Shown one piece after another: positions 1 through 8,376 of a DNA stretch of 64,000 bases. The notes below the pieces were generated by a model, which was given only the letters and a program-made list of their open reading frames with translations, had not been told where the DNA came from and made no database searches. The position numbers were made by a program, and so were the translations under genes. The stretch comes from Marispirochaeta sp963667435. Lineage in GTDB: Bacteria > Spirochaetota > Spirochaetia > JC444 > Marispirochaetaceae. Location: assembly GCA_963667435.1 (NCBI GenBank), contig OY763414.1, positions 2,046,001 through 2,110,000 on the forward strand, in the 5' to 3' direction. Position 1 is the stretch's first letter. Each line of letters begins with the position of its first letter.

Positions 1-212
1 AGATTATCTATCCTGAGGGTGCGGTTCAAAGCCCGGGCAAGGCCGTTATCCCCGTTATCAGTACTCTCTGCGTGAAACAAACCGCTCTCCGGCAGATTCC
101 CTTCAAGTACAAGATCCGAACCGCTATAGCTGTTCAGACCCACACATCCCGCAAGGACCAGCAAAGTCATAATAACTGGTCCCAAAATACGGAAAATATT
201 TTTACTGTTCAT
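1..212 (-). CDS. Lipoprotein, N-terminal part only (runs off left edge)
   Basis: An open reading frame starts with ATG at 212 and runs leftward without a stop to the window edge, giving 70 residues. A short basic N-terminus is followed by a hydrophobic stretch and a textbook lipobox LAGC with Cys at residue 23, so the product should be lipidated and exported. The visible mature part is hydrophilic and shows no recognisable domain. It lies 35 bases after the AEC carrier on the same strand but has its own promoter-like element (219-247) and no Shine-Dalgarno, so it may be transcribed separately. Function unknown. Confidence 0.75.
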   Translation of the reverse strand, partial: MNSKNIFRILGPVIMTLLVLAGCVGLNSYSGSDLVLEGNLPESGLFHAESTDNGDNGLARALNRTLRIDN

Positions 213-218
213 CAGTTA

Positions 219-247
219 AAAATAGCCTATTGATGATGCCGGAGCAA
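219..247 (-). promoter_or_regulatory. Promoter-like element of the lipoprotein gene, leaderless type
   Basis: On the minus strand TTGCTC (247-242), a 17-base spacer and TATTTT (224-219) end six bases before the ATG at 212. There is no well-placed ribosome binding site. Transcription would begin at or within a base or two of the start codon. Confidence 0.45.
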
Positions 248-1207
248 CTATCCGAGGCCGCTGATCTGAAGAATTGCCAGAAACAGGGACATTGTTATGA
301 AGCAGGCTGCGGTACTGACCACAATGATACTGCCCGCAATATGCCGGTCTCCCCCCATAGCATCCGTCATTGCATAACTTGCCACAGCAGCAGGTGCTCC
401 GGCATAGATGCTGAGAATTAGCAGGGGCTCATCCCTCACACCCATGAGTACACCAAACAACAGTGCCAGTCCGGGCATAATGACCAGTTTAAAAAAGCTG
501 CTCGCCGCCGCAATGGGATATCTGCCGCCGGTGGCATACCTTCCGACAGAACCGCCAATACCCACAAGCGCCAGAGGCAGTGCAAGAAAACGCAGATACC
601 CCAGAGCGTCAGCAAAAACCTTCGGCAAAGTGATTGAGTTTACCGAAAAGATGATACCTGCAATTATTGCCACAGTCAGGGGATTCTGAAAACTCCTTAG
701 GACAACCAGGCCAAGCTTTTTCAGAGGGTGGGAGGAAGCGGCAGAGTCCACAGCACAGGAAGTCAGAATCAGGACACTGGCCACATTATGGATAAGCAGA
801 AAAAAAGCCAGCAGCACTGCACCATGGGGAAGCCAGGATGATCCTAACACCTGATCCACCACAGCCAGACCGATAATGGCAAAATTTCCGCGAACCATTC
901 CCTGCAGGAAGGGACCTTTCCGGGGAGGATCCAGCTTCAGAATCCTGGCAAAGGCATACCCCGCAATGGTTGTCAGAATAATCGCACCGATAAAACTGAG
1001 AACTTCCCGCCAGGGAAGTTCGCCGGAGAAATCCGCACTGCTGACACTGAGGAAGACCAGTGCCGGCATGGCTATGTAAAAAACAAGCCTGTTGGCACTG
1101 ATAATAAAACCGTCATCGATCCATTTTGCGACAAAAGCAACATAGCCCAGAATCATCACCAGAAAGATCGGGGTGATCTTGAGGAGAATCAGTAACAGGA
1201 CAGTCAA
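248..1207 (-). CDS. AEC-family (auxin efflux carrier-like) membrane transporter
   Basis: A 319-residue, strongly hydrophobic protein with about ten predicted membrane helices in two halves, matching the usual length of the AEC/Mem_trans family. Typical signs are the N-terminal segment containing LGYVAF, the AMPALVF stretch in the second helix region and the C-terminal segment AGAPAAVASYAMTDAMGG, a conserved AEC signature. Bacterial members export or exchange organic acids such as malate or malonate; the substrate cannot be read from sequence. It is 12 bases downstream of trkH on the same strand and is probably co-transcribed with trkA-trkH. No link to potassium transport is otherwise evident. 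Confidence 0.85.
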   Translation of the reverse strand: MTVLLLILLKITPIFLVMILGYVAFVAKWIDDGFIISANRLVFYIAMPALVFLSVSSADFSGELPWREVLSFIGAIILTTIAGYAFARILKLDPPRKGPFLQGMVRGNFAIIGLAVVDQVLGSSWLPHGAVLLAFFLLIHNVASVLILTSCAVDSAASSHPLKKLGLVVLRSFQNPLTVAIIAGIIFSVNSITLPKVFADALGYLRFLALPLALVGIGGSVGRYATGGRYPIAAASSFFKLVIMPGLALLFGVLMGVRDEPLLILSIYAGAPAAVASYAMTDAMGGDRHIAGSIIVVSTAACFITMSLFLAILQISGLG

Positions 1208-1219
1208 TTAACGTTCTCC

Positions 1220-2674
1220 TTATCGCCGCCAGAAGGAGGGAACCAGAAGAATGAGGACGGTATACACCTCAAGACGACCAACCAGCATTGCCAGACTGAG
1301 AACCCACTTTATGTAGGGTTCGTAAAAGGCATAGTTCATCGTCGGCCCCACTTTGGCGAAACCGGGACCTATATTGCCCACCGTTACCAGAGCACTGGAA
1401 AATGAGGTAACCAGATCGTACCCTCCAAGAGAAACAATTCCCGTGGTTACAAGCAGGCAGAGTATATAGAGAAAGAAAAAACCTAATACTGTATATACGA
1501 AGTCCTTACGCACCGGTTCTCCATTAATACGCACCTGATGCACACCATTGTGCCGCAGCAGATACTTCATCTCGGTAACAGCCTGCTTGAAAAGGGTTAC
1601 AATTCGGATAACCTTGATTCCTCCTCCGGTCGATCCGGAGCATCCTCCGACAAACATCAGGAAAAAGAGAACATACTTGGCGAACTCCGGCCAGAGGTCG
1701 AAGTCGGCCGTGGCATATCCGGTGGTAGTAATAATAGTTGCCGACTGGAATCCGGCATAGCGCAGGCTCTGGGCAAAATTCGGGTAGACAACCTTGTTTA
1801 TCGAAATTGCAATGGCAAGGGTGGTTATACCGAAGATAAGCAGATAAGCGACAAACTCCGTGTTTTTTATCAGGTCCCTGAAGCGCCCCTGCAGAGCCCG
1901 AAAATAGAGGCCGAAGTTGAGCCCCGCGGCAACCATGAACACGGTGATTACCACATCAATATATGCGGAATTATAATACCCCACACTGGCAGCCTTGGGA
2001 GAGAATCCTCCGGTGGCGAGAGTACCAAATGTATGGGTCAGGGCATCGAACAGATTCATCCCGCCGAACATCAACAGTACGGTCTCAATAACCGTCAATC
2101 CAAGATAAATAAGCCAGAGGATTTTTGCAGTCTCCGCAACCTTTGGGGTTATCTTCTCCAGGGTAGGGCCAGGCGACTCGGCCCGCATGAGCTGGGCACC
2201 TCCGACTCCAAGAATGGGCAGGATGGCAACTGTAAGAACAACAATACCCATACCTCCAAGCCAGTGAGTAAGGGACCGCCAAAATAGCAGCGCCGGGGAC
2301 ATAGCCTCGATATCAGTAAGAATAGACGCTCCCGTGGTGGTAAAACCGGAGATGGTTTCAAAATATGCATCGGTATAGGCAGAAATCTCACCGGAAAGAA
2401 AGAAAGGCAATGCACCTACGCCGGATGCAACAATCCAGCTTAAGGTTACCATCAGAAAGCCCTCTTTGGCCCGTAGGTAACGCCGCCGGAACGGGCGGGT
2501 TACAAAATAGATTATAATACAGAGAACAATAGCCGGGACAATAGTCTCAAGAAAAGCCGTGGTAACCACGCTGTTATGGTTGTAGATTGCAATTCCAAGA
2601 GGAAAAAGCATGAACAGTGAAACAATAAAGATCAGCGCCGCCAGTATATTGAGTATCAGACTGTACTGAATCAT
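1220..2674 (-). CDS. trkH: TrkH/KtrB-family potassium uptake channel subunit
   Basis: A 484-residue membrane protein of the Trk/Ktr/HKT superfamily. Four pore loops are visible: TTGAS near residue 112, ATGGFS near 220, TTGYATA near 315 and VGNIGPG near 437; their central glycines form the potassium selectivity filter in this family. A hydrophobic N-terminus starts the first helix pair. The length matches TrkH. Its start overlaps the trkA stop by four bases (ATGA), implying translational coupling, and TrkA is its known cytosolic gating partner. The complex should take up potassium, usually driven by proton motive force and gated by nucleotide binding to TrkA. Confidence 0.93.
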   Translation of the reverse strand: MIQYSLILNILAALIFIVSLFMLFPLGIAIYNHNSVVTTAFLETIVPAIVLCIIIYFVTRPFRRRYLRAKEGFLMVTLSWIVASGVGALPFFLSGEISAYTDAYFETISGFTTTGASILTDIEAMSPALLFWRSLTHWLGGMGIVVLTVAILPILGVGGAQLMRAESPGPTLEKITPKVAETAKILWLIYLGLTVIETVLLMFGGMNLFDALTHTFGTLATGGFSPKAASVGYYNSAYIDVVITVFMVAAGLNFGLYFRALQGRFRDLIKNTEFVAYLLIFGITTLAIAISINKVVYPNFAQSLRYAGFQSATIITTTGYATADFDLWPEFAKYVLFFLMFVGGCSGSTGGGIKVIRIVTLFKQAVTEMKYLLRHNGVHQVRINGEPVRKDFVYTVLGFFFLYILCLLVTTGIVSLGGYDLVTSFSSALVTVGNIGPGFAKVGPTMNYAFYEPYIKWVLSLAMLVGRLEVYTVLILLVPSFWRR

Positions 2675-4074
2675 TGGGCTGAAATCGTCCCTTCAATTTT
2701 CTTGATATCGTCCGTGCGGGCAATAACAAGTACCCGGTCTCCCATCTGCAGGGTCATATCACCATGCGGAAGAATATGCTCGTTCTGGCGCACGACGAGC
2801 AGAATCAGACTCTGTTTCGGAAGTTTTATGTCCTTCACGGCCTTGCCCACAATTGAAGACCCCTTTTCCAGGGCAAACTCTATGATCTCAAACATACTGT
2901 CCGAAATAGTATGCACACTGCGGATATTGCCGCGGCGGATAATCTTCAGAATAGAATTAACCAGGGCATTGTTCAGACTGACAACAACATCAATACCCAG
3001 ATCCTGGGCAATGTTTATATATCCCTTTTTCTGTACAAGCGCAATGGTACGGTCAATGCCCATCTTTTTAGCATACATGGCAGTGATAATGTTGAGTTCC
3101 TGATTGCCCGTGGCGGTCAGAAGCAGATCATAGCCTTCAATCTCACCGGACTCAAGGATCCCCTCATCGGATATATCCGCATGGGTCACCCGAGACTCCG
3201 GGTAGCGGTCGATCAGGGACTTGCACTTGTCATAATCCATCTCAATAAAATGGACCTGCCGGTTCTTGCCGGGAATGATCTTCTTGAACATCCTGGTAAA
3301 GAAACTGGCTCCCGGACTGGACCCCTGATAAAGATCATCGGCAATGTAGCGACTTATCTTTCCGCCGCCTGCTATGGCTATTCTGTTTATGGCAGCTCTT
3401 TTCCTTCCGTTTATTTCAAGTACCGTATCCAGTTCAGGTTCGCTTCCCAGCAGATAAAGCTGATCGCCTGCGTGTATAACAGTATCCCCGGCGGGGATGA
3501 TATAGGAATCATTCCGTGCTAACAGCGCAATCAGAAATACACTGTCCACTTCAGCCCTGATAGTTCGTATGGGTTTGCCGACAAAATCGGAATCCTCCGG
3601 TACGGTTACATCACAGAGCTGCAGATCACCCTGGTCAAAGAAGAGAATATTACTTTTTGCGCCCCAGTCAATTGCTTTGACTACCACTCTTGCAGCTTCG
3701 ATCTCGGGATTAACCACATGATTAATACCGAACAGGGGATGTTCAAGCATACGAGATGGCGAGTAGTCAAGATTTCTAACCCTGGCAACTGTTACAGGTT
3801 TGGAAAACTCTGCGGCAACCAGTCCGCAGGAGATCATGTTGATTTCATCACTGTCAGTTACAGCAACAAAAAAGTCCGCGTCTTCAATTCCGGCTTCCCG
3901 GAGAACTGCGGGGCTGTTGCCCTCCTCGTTGATAACGTGACAGTCCACCGTGTTGGAAAGCTGTTTAGCCTTTGCCGAGTCTTTTTCGATTACCGTAACC
4001 TGCTTGTCTTCTCCCACGAGCTGACGGGCAAGCTGAAAACCGATACGACCGGCGCCAAGTATAATCACCTTCAT
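2671..4074 (-). CDS. trkA: Trk potassium system NAD-binding regulatory subunit
   Basis: 467 residues with two RCK repeats, each a Rossmann-type RCK-N followed by a TrkA-C subdomain. The first nucleotide-binding loop is GAGRIG at residues 7-12 with an acidic residue (VIEKD) ending beta-2. The second begins near residue 232 with AIAGGGKISR. Two TrkA-C modules follow residues 140 and 370. This full-length two-repeat form is the Gram-negative style TrkA, a cytosolic ring that gates TrkH in response to NAD(H) or ATP. It is first in the trkA-trkH transcript. No Shine-Dalgarno precedes the ATG, and a strong promoter ends eight bases before it. Confidence 0.93.
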   Translation of the reverse strand: MKVIILGAGRIGFQLARQLVGEDKQVTVIEKDSAKAKQLSNTVDCHVINEEGNSPAVLREAGIEDADFFVAVTDSDEINMISCGLVAAEFSKPVTVARVRNLDYSPSRMLEHPLFGINHVVNPEIEAARVVVKAIDWGAKSNILFFDQGDLQLCDVTVPEDSDFVGKPIRTIRAEVDSVFLIALLARNDSYIIPAGDTVIHAGDQLYLLGSEPELDTVLEINGRKRAAINRIAIAGGGKISRYIADDLYQGSSPGASFFTRMFKKIIPGKNRQVHFIEMDYDKCKSLIDRYPESRVTHADISDEGILESGEIEGYDLLLTATGNQELNIITAMYAKKMGIDRTIALVQKKGYINIAQDLGIDVVVSLNNALVNSILKIIRRGNIRSVHTISDSMFEIIEFALEKGSSIVGKAVKDIKLPKQSLILLVVRQNEHILPHGDMTLQMGDRVLVIARTDDIKKIEGTISAQ

Positions 4075-4082
4075 TGCAGGAT

Positions 4083-4111
4083 ACGTTATGATATCCTTAT
4101 TGGCCTGTCAA
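4083..4111 (-). promoter_or_regulatory. trkA promoter, leaderless type
   Basis: A perfect TTGACA (minus strand, 4111-4106), a 17-base spacer and TAACGT (4088-4083) lie eight bases before the trkA ATG at 4074. The eight intervening bases contain no ribosome binding site, so the mRNA would have zero to three leader bases. Confidence 0.55.
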
Positions 4112-4130
4112 CTATTATTGAACCCGAGCA

Positions 4131-4165
4131 GAGCAATAACCGCCGCTTCAGGCTCAATATTGCTC
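4131..4165. repeat. Inverted repeat in the trkA / chemotaxis receptor intergenic region
   Basis: GAGCAATA (4131-4138) and TATTGCTC (4158-4165) are perfect 8-base arms separated by 19 bases. The repeat lies 20-54 bases upstream of the trkA -35 element, a position suited to an activator or repressor site or to a hairpin. The rest of the 293-base gap 4075-4367 holds the two divergent promoters and nothing else I can name. Confidence 0.4.
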
Positions 4166-4318
4166 ACTGCGTAACAGAAAAAAATCTCCCAAATCATTGC
4201 TTTTATTGTATTGCATTCAGAATTCTGTCCACAGCAGCGGCAGATGGAGCGGATAAATCCCGTATAATGGAAGAACAGAGGCTTATGAAGTAATCCTTTG
4301 CCCTTTATCCTGATTTAA

Positions 4319-4346
4319 TTGACATGGACAAAAATCCACATACTCT
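4319..4346 (+). promoter_or_regulatory. Promoter of the chemotaxis receptor gene
   Basis: TTGACA (4319-4324), a 16-base spacer and TACTCT (4341-4346) precede the receptor gene, with a strong ribosome binding site GGAGGA just before ATG 4368. The spacer contains TGGA/TCCA arms around CAAAAA. It is sigma-70-like; no sigma-28 flagellar-type element was seen. Confidence 0.5.
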
Positions 4347-4367
4347 TAGTAGCAGTCGGAGGAGTTC

Positions 4368-5969
4368 ATGTTTAGAAAGCTGAAAATCTCATCCCGCCTG
4401 CTGCTGCAGACAGTGTTAATCGTTCTGCTTCTGATCGCCGTGAATGCGGTCTACATCATCGGTATTGACTACATCCGCGATTTCAGCAGTACCCAGGGCA
4501 GTGATATAATGCTGGATGGCCAGAAAGAAAAAATCAAGGTGGCAACCGAGAATCTTGCAGCAGGACTGGGGAGTATCCTCAAGGGAATTCCCCGATCTGA
4601 ACAGGATGACATGGTACGTCTTTTCGTAGCCCCCATTCGCTTTGAAGATGATAAATCCGGATATTTTTTCGTATACCGAAAAACTGTCACCGTTGCACTT
4701 CCTCCCCAGCCGGATCTGGTGGGAGAGGAACGTCAGAACATTCAAGACTCAAAAGGAACCTACCTTCTCAGGGAACTGTTCAAGGCCGCGGAGTCCGGCG
4801 GAGGCTTTGTTGAATACTGGTATCAGAAACCGGGAGAAGGAGAGCAGCCCAAACTTGCCTATTCGGCAATGATTCCCGGAACAGATCTATGGGTAGGAAC
4901 CGGAGTCTACATCAGCAATGTAGAGCAAATGCGGGCAACCATTGATGGTAGGGTACGCACGATTTCAAGAAATCTGGTAAGCATGATTGTAGGAGGAATC
5001 ACCCTCCTGCTGGTGCTGGTTTTCCTTCCTTTCAGCATATTTCTCTATCGCAGTATTACCCTCCCGCTGCGGAACGCGGTAAACGTTACCAACAGTATAG
5101 CCGGCGGGGACCTCAGGGCATATGTACAGGATGACGGTAAAGACGAAGTCGCCCAGTTGATCCGCTCAATCAACACCATGCAGATAAAACTACAGCAGAT
5201 TGTGAGCAGTGTAAAAACCATCGCCGAAAAACTTTCCACCGGAAGCAGAGAAATAAGCGCAACCTCCCAGCAGGTTTCATCAGGGTCCACCCAGCAGGCT
5301 GCGGCCACCGAAGAAACCAGTGCATCCATGGAGGAAATGGCATCCACTGTGCAGCACACTTCGGATAACGCTGTGCAGACAGAAAAGATCGCCCTTGCAG
5401 CTCAGGAGACCGCCAAGCGTGGCAGCAACGCAGTCCATGAAACCATCAGTGCCATGGAGAATATTCAGGGACGCACTGAACTTATCGAAGCAATAGCACG
5501 CCAGACCAACATGCTTGCCCTGAATGCTGCAATCGAAGCAGCCCGGGCCGGAGAGGCGGGAAAAGGCTTTGCAGTCGTTGCTGCCGAAGTGCGGAAGCTG
5601 GCAGAACGTTCTCAGGAAGCCGCAGCGGTAATAACGAAGATCAGCTCCGAAAGCATGACAGTTTCCCGGGAAGCCGGCAGAGTTTTTGATGAAATGCTGC
5701 CGGGAATCGAGCGTACCGCCGACCTAGTTCAGGAGATCAGTGCAGCATCCAGGGAACAGTCCACCGGGATTGATCAGGTAACAAATGCCCTTGCCCAGCT
5801 TGACCAGACAGTCCAGCATAACGCGGCAATATCCGAGGAGCTTTCAGCCATGGCCAGAGATTTCGCCGACGGTGCAGCAGAGCTGGAGAGCATCATGCAG
5901 TTTTTCACTGTCCTTGAAACAGAGCAGAACGATATTATCCCCCTGCTTTCAGAGGATATTGACGAGTAA
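4368..5969 (+). CDS. Methyl-accepting chemotaxis protein with Cache sensor
   Basis: 533 residues. A first membrane helix (about 10-32) is followed by an extracytoplasmic single-Cache domain (about 40-190; the segments GYFFVYR and LWVGTGVYI are typical of sCache_2), a second membrane helix (about 200-226), a HAMP domain (about 228-281) and a long cytoplasmic signalling coiled coil. The conserved hairpin tip, containing LALNAAIEAARAGE, lies near residues 383-396. The protein should sense small carboxylate or similar ligands and control CheA; the ligand cannot be assigned. It has its own TTGACA promoter and a GGAGGA ribosome binding site. No other chemotaxis genes are nearby. Confidence 0.95.
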   Translation: MFRKLKISSRLLLQTVLIVLLLIAVNAVYIIGIDYIRDFSSTQGSDIMLDGQKEKIKVATENLAAGLGSILKGIPRSEQDDMVRLFVAPIRFEDDKSGYFFVYRKTVTVALPPQPDLVGEERQNIQDSKGTYLLRELFKAAESGGGFVEYWYQKPGEGEQPKLAYSAMIPGTDLWVGTGVYISNVEQMRATIDGRVRTISRNLVSMIVGGITLLLVLVFLPFSIFLYRSITLPLRNAVNVTNSIAGGDLRAYVQDDGKDEVAQLIRSINTMQIKLQQIVSSVKTIAEKLSTGSREISATSQQVSSGSTQQAAATEETSASMEEMASTVQHTSDNAVQTEKIALAAQETAKRGSNAVHETISAMENIQGRTELIEAIARQTNMLALNAAIEAARAGEAGKGFAVVAAEVRKLAERSQEAAAVITKISSESMTVSREAGRVFDEMLPGIERTADLVQEISAASREQSTGIDQVTNALAQLDQTVQHNAAISEELSAMARDFADGAAELESIMQFFTVLETEQNDIIPLLSEDIDE

Positions 5970-5981
5970 GCCTTATAGTTA

Positions 5982-6017
5982 TACCGGGAACAGCCGTACT
6001 TCAGGCAGTTCCCGGTA
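5982..6017. repeat. Strong hairpin between convergent genes
   Basis: TACCGGGAAC (5982-5991) and GTTCCCGGTA (6008-6017) form a perfect 10-base stem with a 16-base loop, 13 bases after the receptor stop codon. Neither strand has a T-run after it, so it is not a canonical intrinsic terminator. It may stabilise 3-prime ends or terminate with a factor. Confidence 0.5.
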
Positions 6018-6067
6018 CATAATGGAAACAGAATTGTTGCTACGATTCCCTGCGGGAGGGACACTCA

Positions 6068-6089
6068 TTTCCTGAAGGCTTTCAGGAAA
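6068..6089 (-). terminator. Hairpin overlapping the stop of the amino acid ABC ATPase gene
   Basis: TTTCCTGAA (6068-6076) and TTCAGGAAA (6081-6089) form a perfect 9-base stem with a 4-base loop. It includes the stop codon of the ATPase gene (6084-6082). No T-run follows, so terminator function is uncertain. Confidence 0.35.
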
Positions 6090-6855
6090 TAGAAAGCATA
6101 TTCTGCAGAAAATTCCGTATTCTCGGATGATCCGGATTAGTGAAAAGTTTTTGCGGTGCTGCATCTTCAAGGATTCTGCCTTTATCCATAAATACAGCGC
6201 GATCGCAGACATCTCTGGCAAAACCCATCTCGTGAGTAACTACCAGCATTGTCATATGCTCTCCCGCCAACTGCTTCAGCACACTTAGCACTTCTCCAAC
6301 AAGTTCTGGATCAAGCGCACTGGTAGGCTCATCGCAGAGTAGAACGTCCGGCTTAATCGCCAGTGCTCTCGCTATAGCCACCCGCTGCTTTTGTCCTCCC
6401 GAAAGACGGCTTGGATACTGATGCGCCTTATCGGCCAATCCCACCTTCTCCAGCAGCTCCATGGCATAAGGTTCAATTTCTGACCGCTTTATCTTATCAA
6501 CAACCATGGGGGCTTCAATCAGATTCCCCAGAACTGATTTATGGGGAAACAGATTAAAATGCTGAAATACCATACCTAATTTTTTAAGCCCCCGACGCAC
6601 CTGTTTCTCCGGAAGTTTAAGCTGTCCGGTCTGATCATCAGCGCTTATTACAGCCTCACCCTCAATCAGTATTTCCCCGGCATCTACAATTTCAAGCTGA
6701 TTGATACACCGCAGCAGCGTACTCTTTCCCGACCCTGACGGACCGATGATAGAGACAACCTCCCCCTTTTTTACCTGAAGTGAAGCCGAATCGACAGCCT
6801 TGAGAGTGCCGAAACTCTTTGAGACATTTTTAATCTCCAGGTAAAGTTCAGTCAT
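6082..6855 (-). CDS. Polar amino acid ABC transporter ATP-binding protein (GlnQ/HisP type)
   Basis: 257 residues from the chosen start. Walker A GPSGSGKST lies near residues 38-46, the signature LSGGQKQR near 150 and Walker B VLLCDEP near 172, followed by the D-loop SALD and the switch histidine in VVTHEM. This is the PAAT subfamily that energises uptake of glutamine, histidine, arginine or cystine. I chose ATG at 6855: it has GGAGG ten bases upstream and overlaps the permease stop by eight bases. The longer frame from 6876 would start inside that ribosome binding site region. It is last in the SBP-permease-ATPase operon. Confidence 0.93.
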   Translation of the reverse strand: MTELYLEIKNVSKSFGTLKAVDSASLQVKKGEVVSIIGPSGSGKSTLLRCINQLEIVDAGEILIEGEAVISADDQTGQLKLPEKQVRRGLKKLGMVFQHFNLFPHKSVLGNLIEAPMVVDKIKRSEIEPYAMELLEKVGLADKAHQYPSRLSGGQKQRVAIARALAIKPDVLLCDEPTSALDPELVGEVLSVLKQLAGEHMTMLVVTHEMGFARDVCDRAVFMDKGRILEDAAPQKLFTNPDHPRIRNFLQNMLSIS

Positions 6856-7489
6856 AATAGGCCATCCTCCGTTCAAGATAACGGAAAAAGCGAATTACCA
6901 CAGAGGTAAGAATCAGATAGAAAACTGCAGCAACAGCGAAGGGGGTCAGAGAGAAGTCTCTGGTAAAAATTTCCTTGGCAGATCGCAGGAGCTCTCCCAT
7001 ACCGATAACAACAACCAGTGCCGTATCCTTTACCAGCGTTATTGCCTCATTTGTGGTGGGGGGCAGCACAACCTTCACAGCCTGGGGAATAATAATTCGG
7101 CGCATTGTCTGCCAGTACCCCATGTTCAGTGCCCTGGCAGCTTCATATTGCCCGGAATCTATACTGGAAATCCCTCCTCGGAATATCTCCATGAAATAGG
7201 CTCCATAGTTGAGAATAAAGGTAAGCGAGGCTGCAACGAAAGGACTCAGGGAAATACCGAAGATGGTAATCCCGTAGTAGAAGAAAAACAGCTGCAACAG
7301 CAGTGGAGTTCCACGAAATATCCATCCGTAGAAACCGAGTATCCAGTCCAGAAACTTCGGACCGGACACCCTCCCCAGAGCAAAAAACATTGCCAGAGGC
7401 ATAGAAAAAAGAAGGGTCACGGCATACAACTGAATTGTAATGCCGCAGCCCTTAAGCAGATGAGAAACTACCTGCAGAAGATAATCCAA
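6848..7489 (-). CDS. Polar amino acid ABC transporter permease
   Basis: 213 residues with about five membrane helices and the HisM/GlnP-type permease fold. The EAA loop, which contacts the ATPase, is visible near residues 120-140 (EAARALNMG, with IIIPQAVKVVLPP after it). The length fits a single-permease PAAT system that works as a homodimer. It starts ten bases after the binding-protein stop and overlaps the ATPase start by eight bases, so the three are translated together. Substrate specificity rests with the binding protein. Confidence 0.93.
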   Translation of the reverse strand: MDYLLQVVSHLLKGCGITIQLYAVTLLFSMPLAMFFALGRVSGPKFLDWILGFYGWIFRGTPLLLQLFFFYYGITIFGISLSPFVAASLTFILNYGAYFMEIFRGGISSIDSGQYEAARALNMGYWQTMRRIIIPQAVKVVLPPTTNEAITLVKDTALVVVIGMGELLRSAKEIFTRDFSLTPFAVAAVFYLILTSVVIRFFRYLERRMAYYD

Positions 7490-7499
7490 AATAAAAACC

Positions 7500-8297
7500 C
7501 TACTGCTTTACAATAGCGGCGCCGAACCACTCTTTGGAAATCCTGTCTGCCGTTCCGTCATTTTTCATTTCATCCAGAACCCGGTCAAGTTCCGTTTTAA
7601 GCTGAACATCACTTTTCCGGATACCGACGCCATAGGTTTCAAATCCAAAATTATCACCCAGAACCCGGTATACTCCGGGCTTCTTGGCTATATAATAGCG
7701 TCCGACAATCTCATCCACCACAACAGCGTCATTTCTGCCGGCAGCAAGATCCATAAGCGCCTCAACATTATTGGGGTATTTTCTCACTTCCTTCAGACTT
7801 TCAACTACTGCAGGTTCGCTGTTCAGAGCATTCTCACTGGATGAGCCCATCTGGAGGCCTACAACCTTTCCGGCAAGATCACTTTTTGCATCTATGGTGG
7901 AACCCTGGCCTACAATTACAATCTGCCTGTTATCCAGATAAGGCTTTGAGAAATTGATTTTTGCCAGTCGTTCCTCGGTTATTGACATTCCGTTCCAGAC
8001 AAGGTCTATGTCCCCTTTATTCAGGCTTAAAATAACACCATCCCAGTCAACTGGTTTAAACTCAACCTCAACACCCAGACGCTTTGCCGCTTCTTTGGCA
8101 AGATCAATATCAAAACCCACAATTTCATTTGACTCACTGCGGAACCCCATAGGAGGAAAGCTGTCATCCAGACCAACAATCAGAACACCCCGGTCTCTGA
8201 TTGCATCAAGATCCGTTTTTTTCTCTGATGCTCCCCCGGCAAACAGACTCGCAGCAGAAAAAACAATAATAAGACAGAAAAGAAAATATCGTTTCAT
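7500..8297 (-). CDS. Polar amino acid ABC transporter substrate-binding protein
   Basis: 265 residues. The signal peptide ends in the segment SLFAGGASEKK, a form common in spirochaete binding proteins; there is no lipobox Cys, so it is probably periplasmic or anchored by an uncleaved signal. The mature part is an SBP_bac_3 domain: VGLDDSFPPMGF, the GFDIDLAKEAA helix and DLVWNGMSITEERL are the usual amino acid-binding elements. The frame continues upstream to 8465, but that extension overlaps the neighbouring gene's end and lacks a ribosome site; ATG 8297 has GGGAG seven bases upstream. It is first in the transporter operon. The exact amino acid is not readable. Confidence 0.92.
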   Translation of the reverse strand: MKRYFLFCLIIVFSAASLFAGGASEKKTDLDAIRDRGVLIVGLDDSFPPMGFRSESNEIVGFDIDLAKEAAKRLGVEVEFKPVDWDGVILSLNKGDIDLVWNGMSITEERLAKINFSKPYLDNRQIVIVGQGSTIDAKSDLAGKVVGLQMGSSSENALNSEPAVVESLKEVRKYPNNVEALMDLAAGRNDAVVVDEIVGRYYIAKKPGVYRVLGDNFGFETYGVGIRKSDVQLKTELDRVLDEMKNDGTADRISKEWFGAAIVKQ

Positions 8298-8376
8298 TAA
8301 CATCTCCCTGAAAACTGATAATATGTATCTGTTATACACCCTGAAAGGAGATGAGCACAAGAAATCAGGCAGCTCA

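Noticed and set aside
1538..2287. 249-residue plus-strand frame
   Set aside because: Lies antisense to the trkH gene, has no ribosome site and no recognisable composition.
4075..4367. Cyclic di-AMP riboswitch before trkA
   Set aside because: The trkA promoter lies within 40 bases of the start, leaving no room for a leader RNA, and the conserved riboswitch core was not found.
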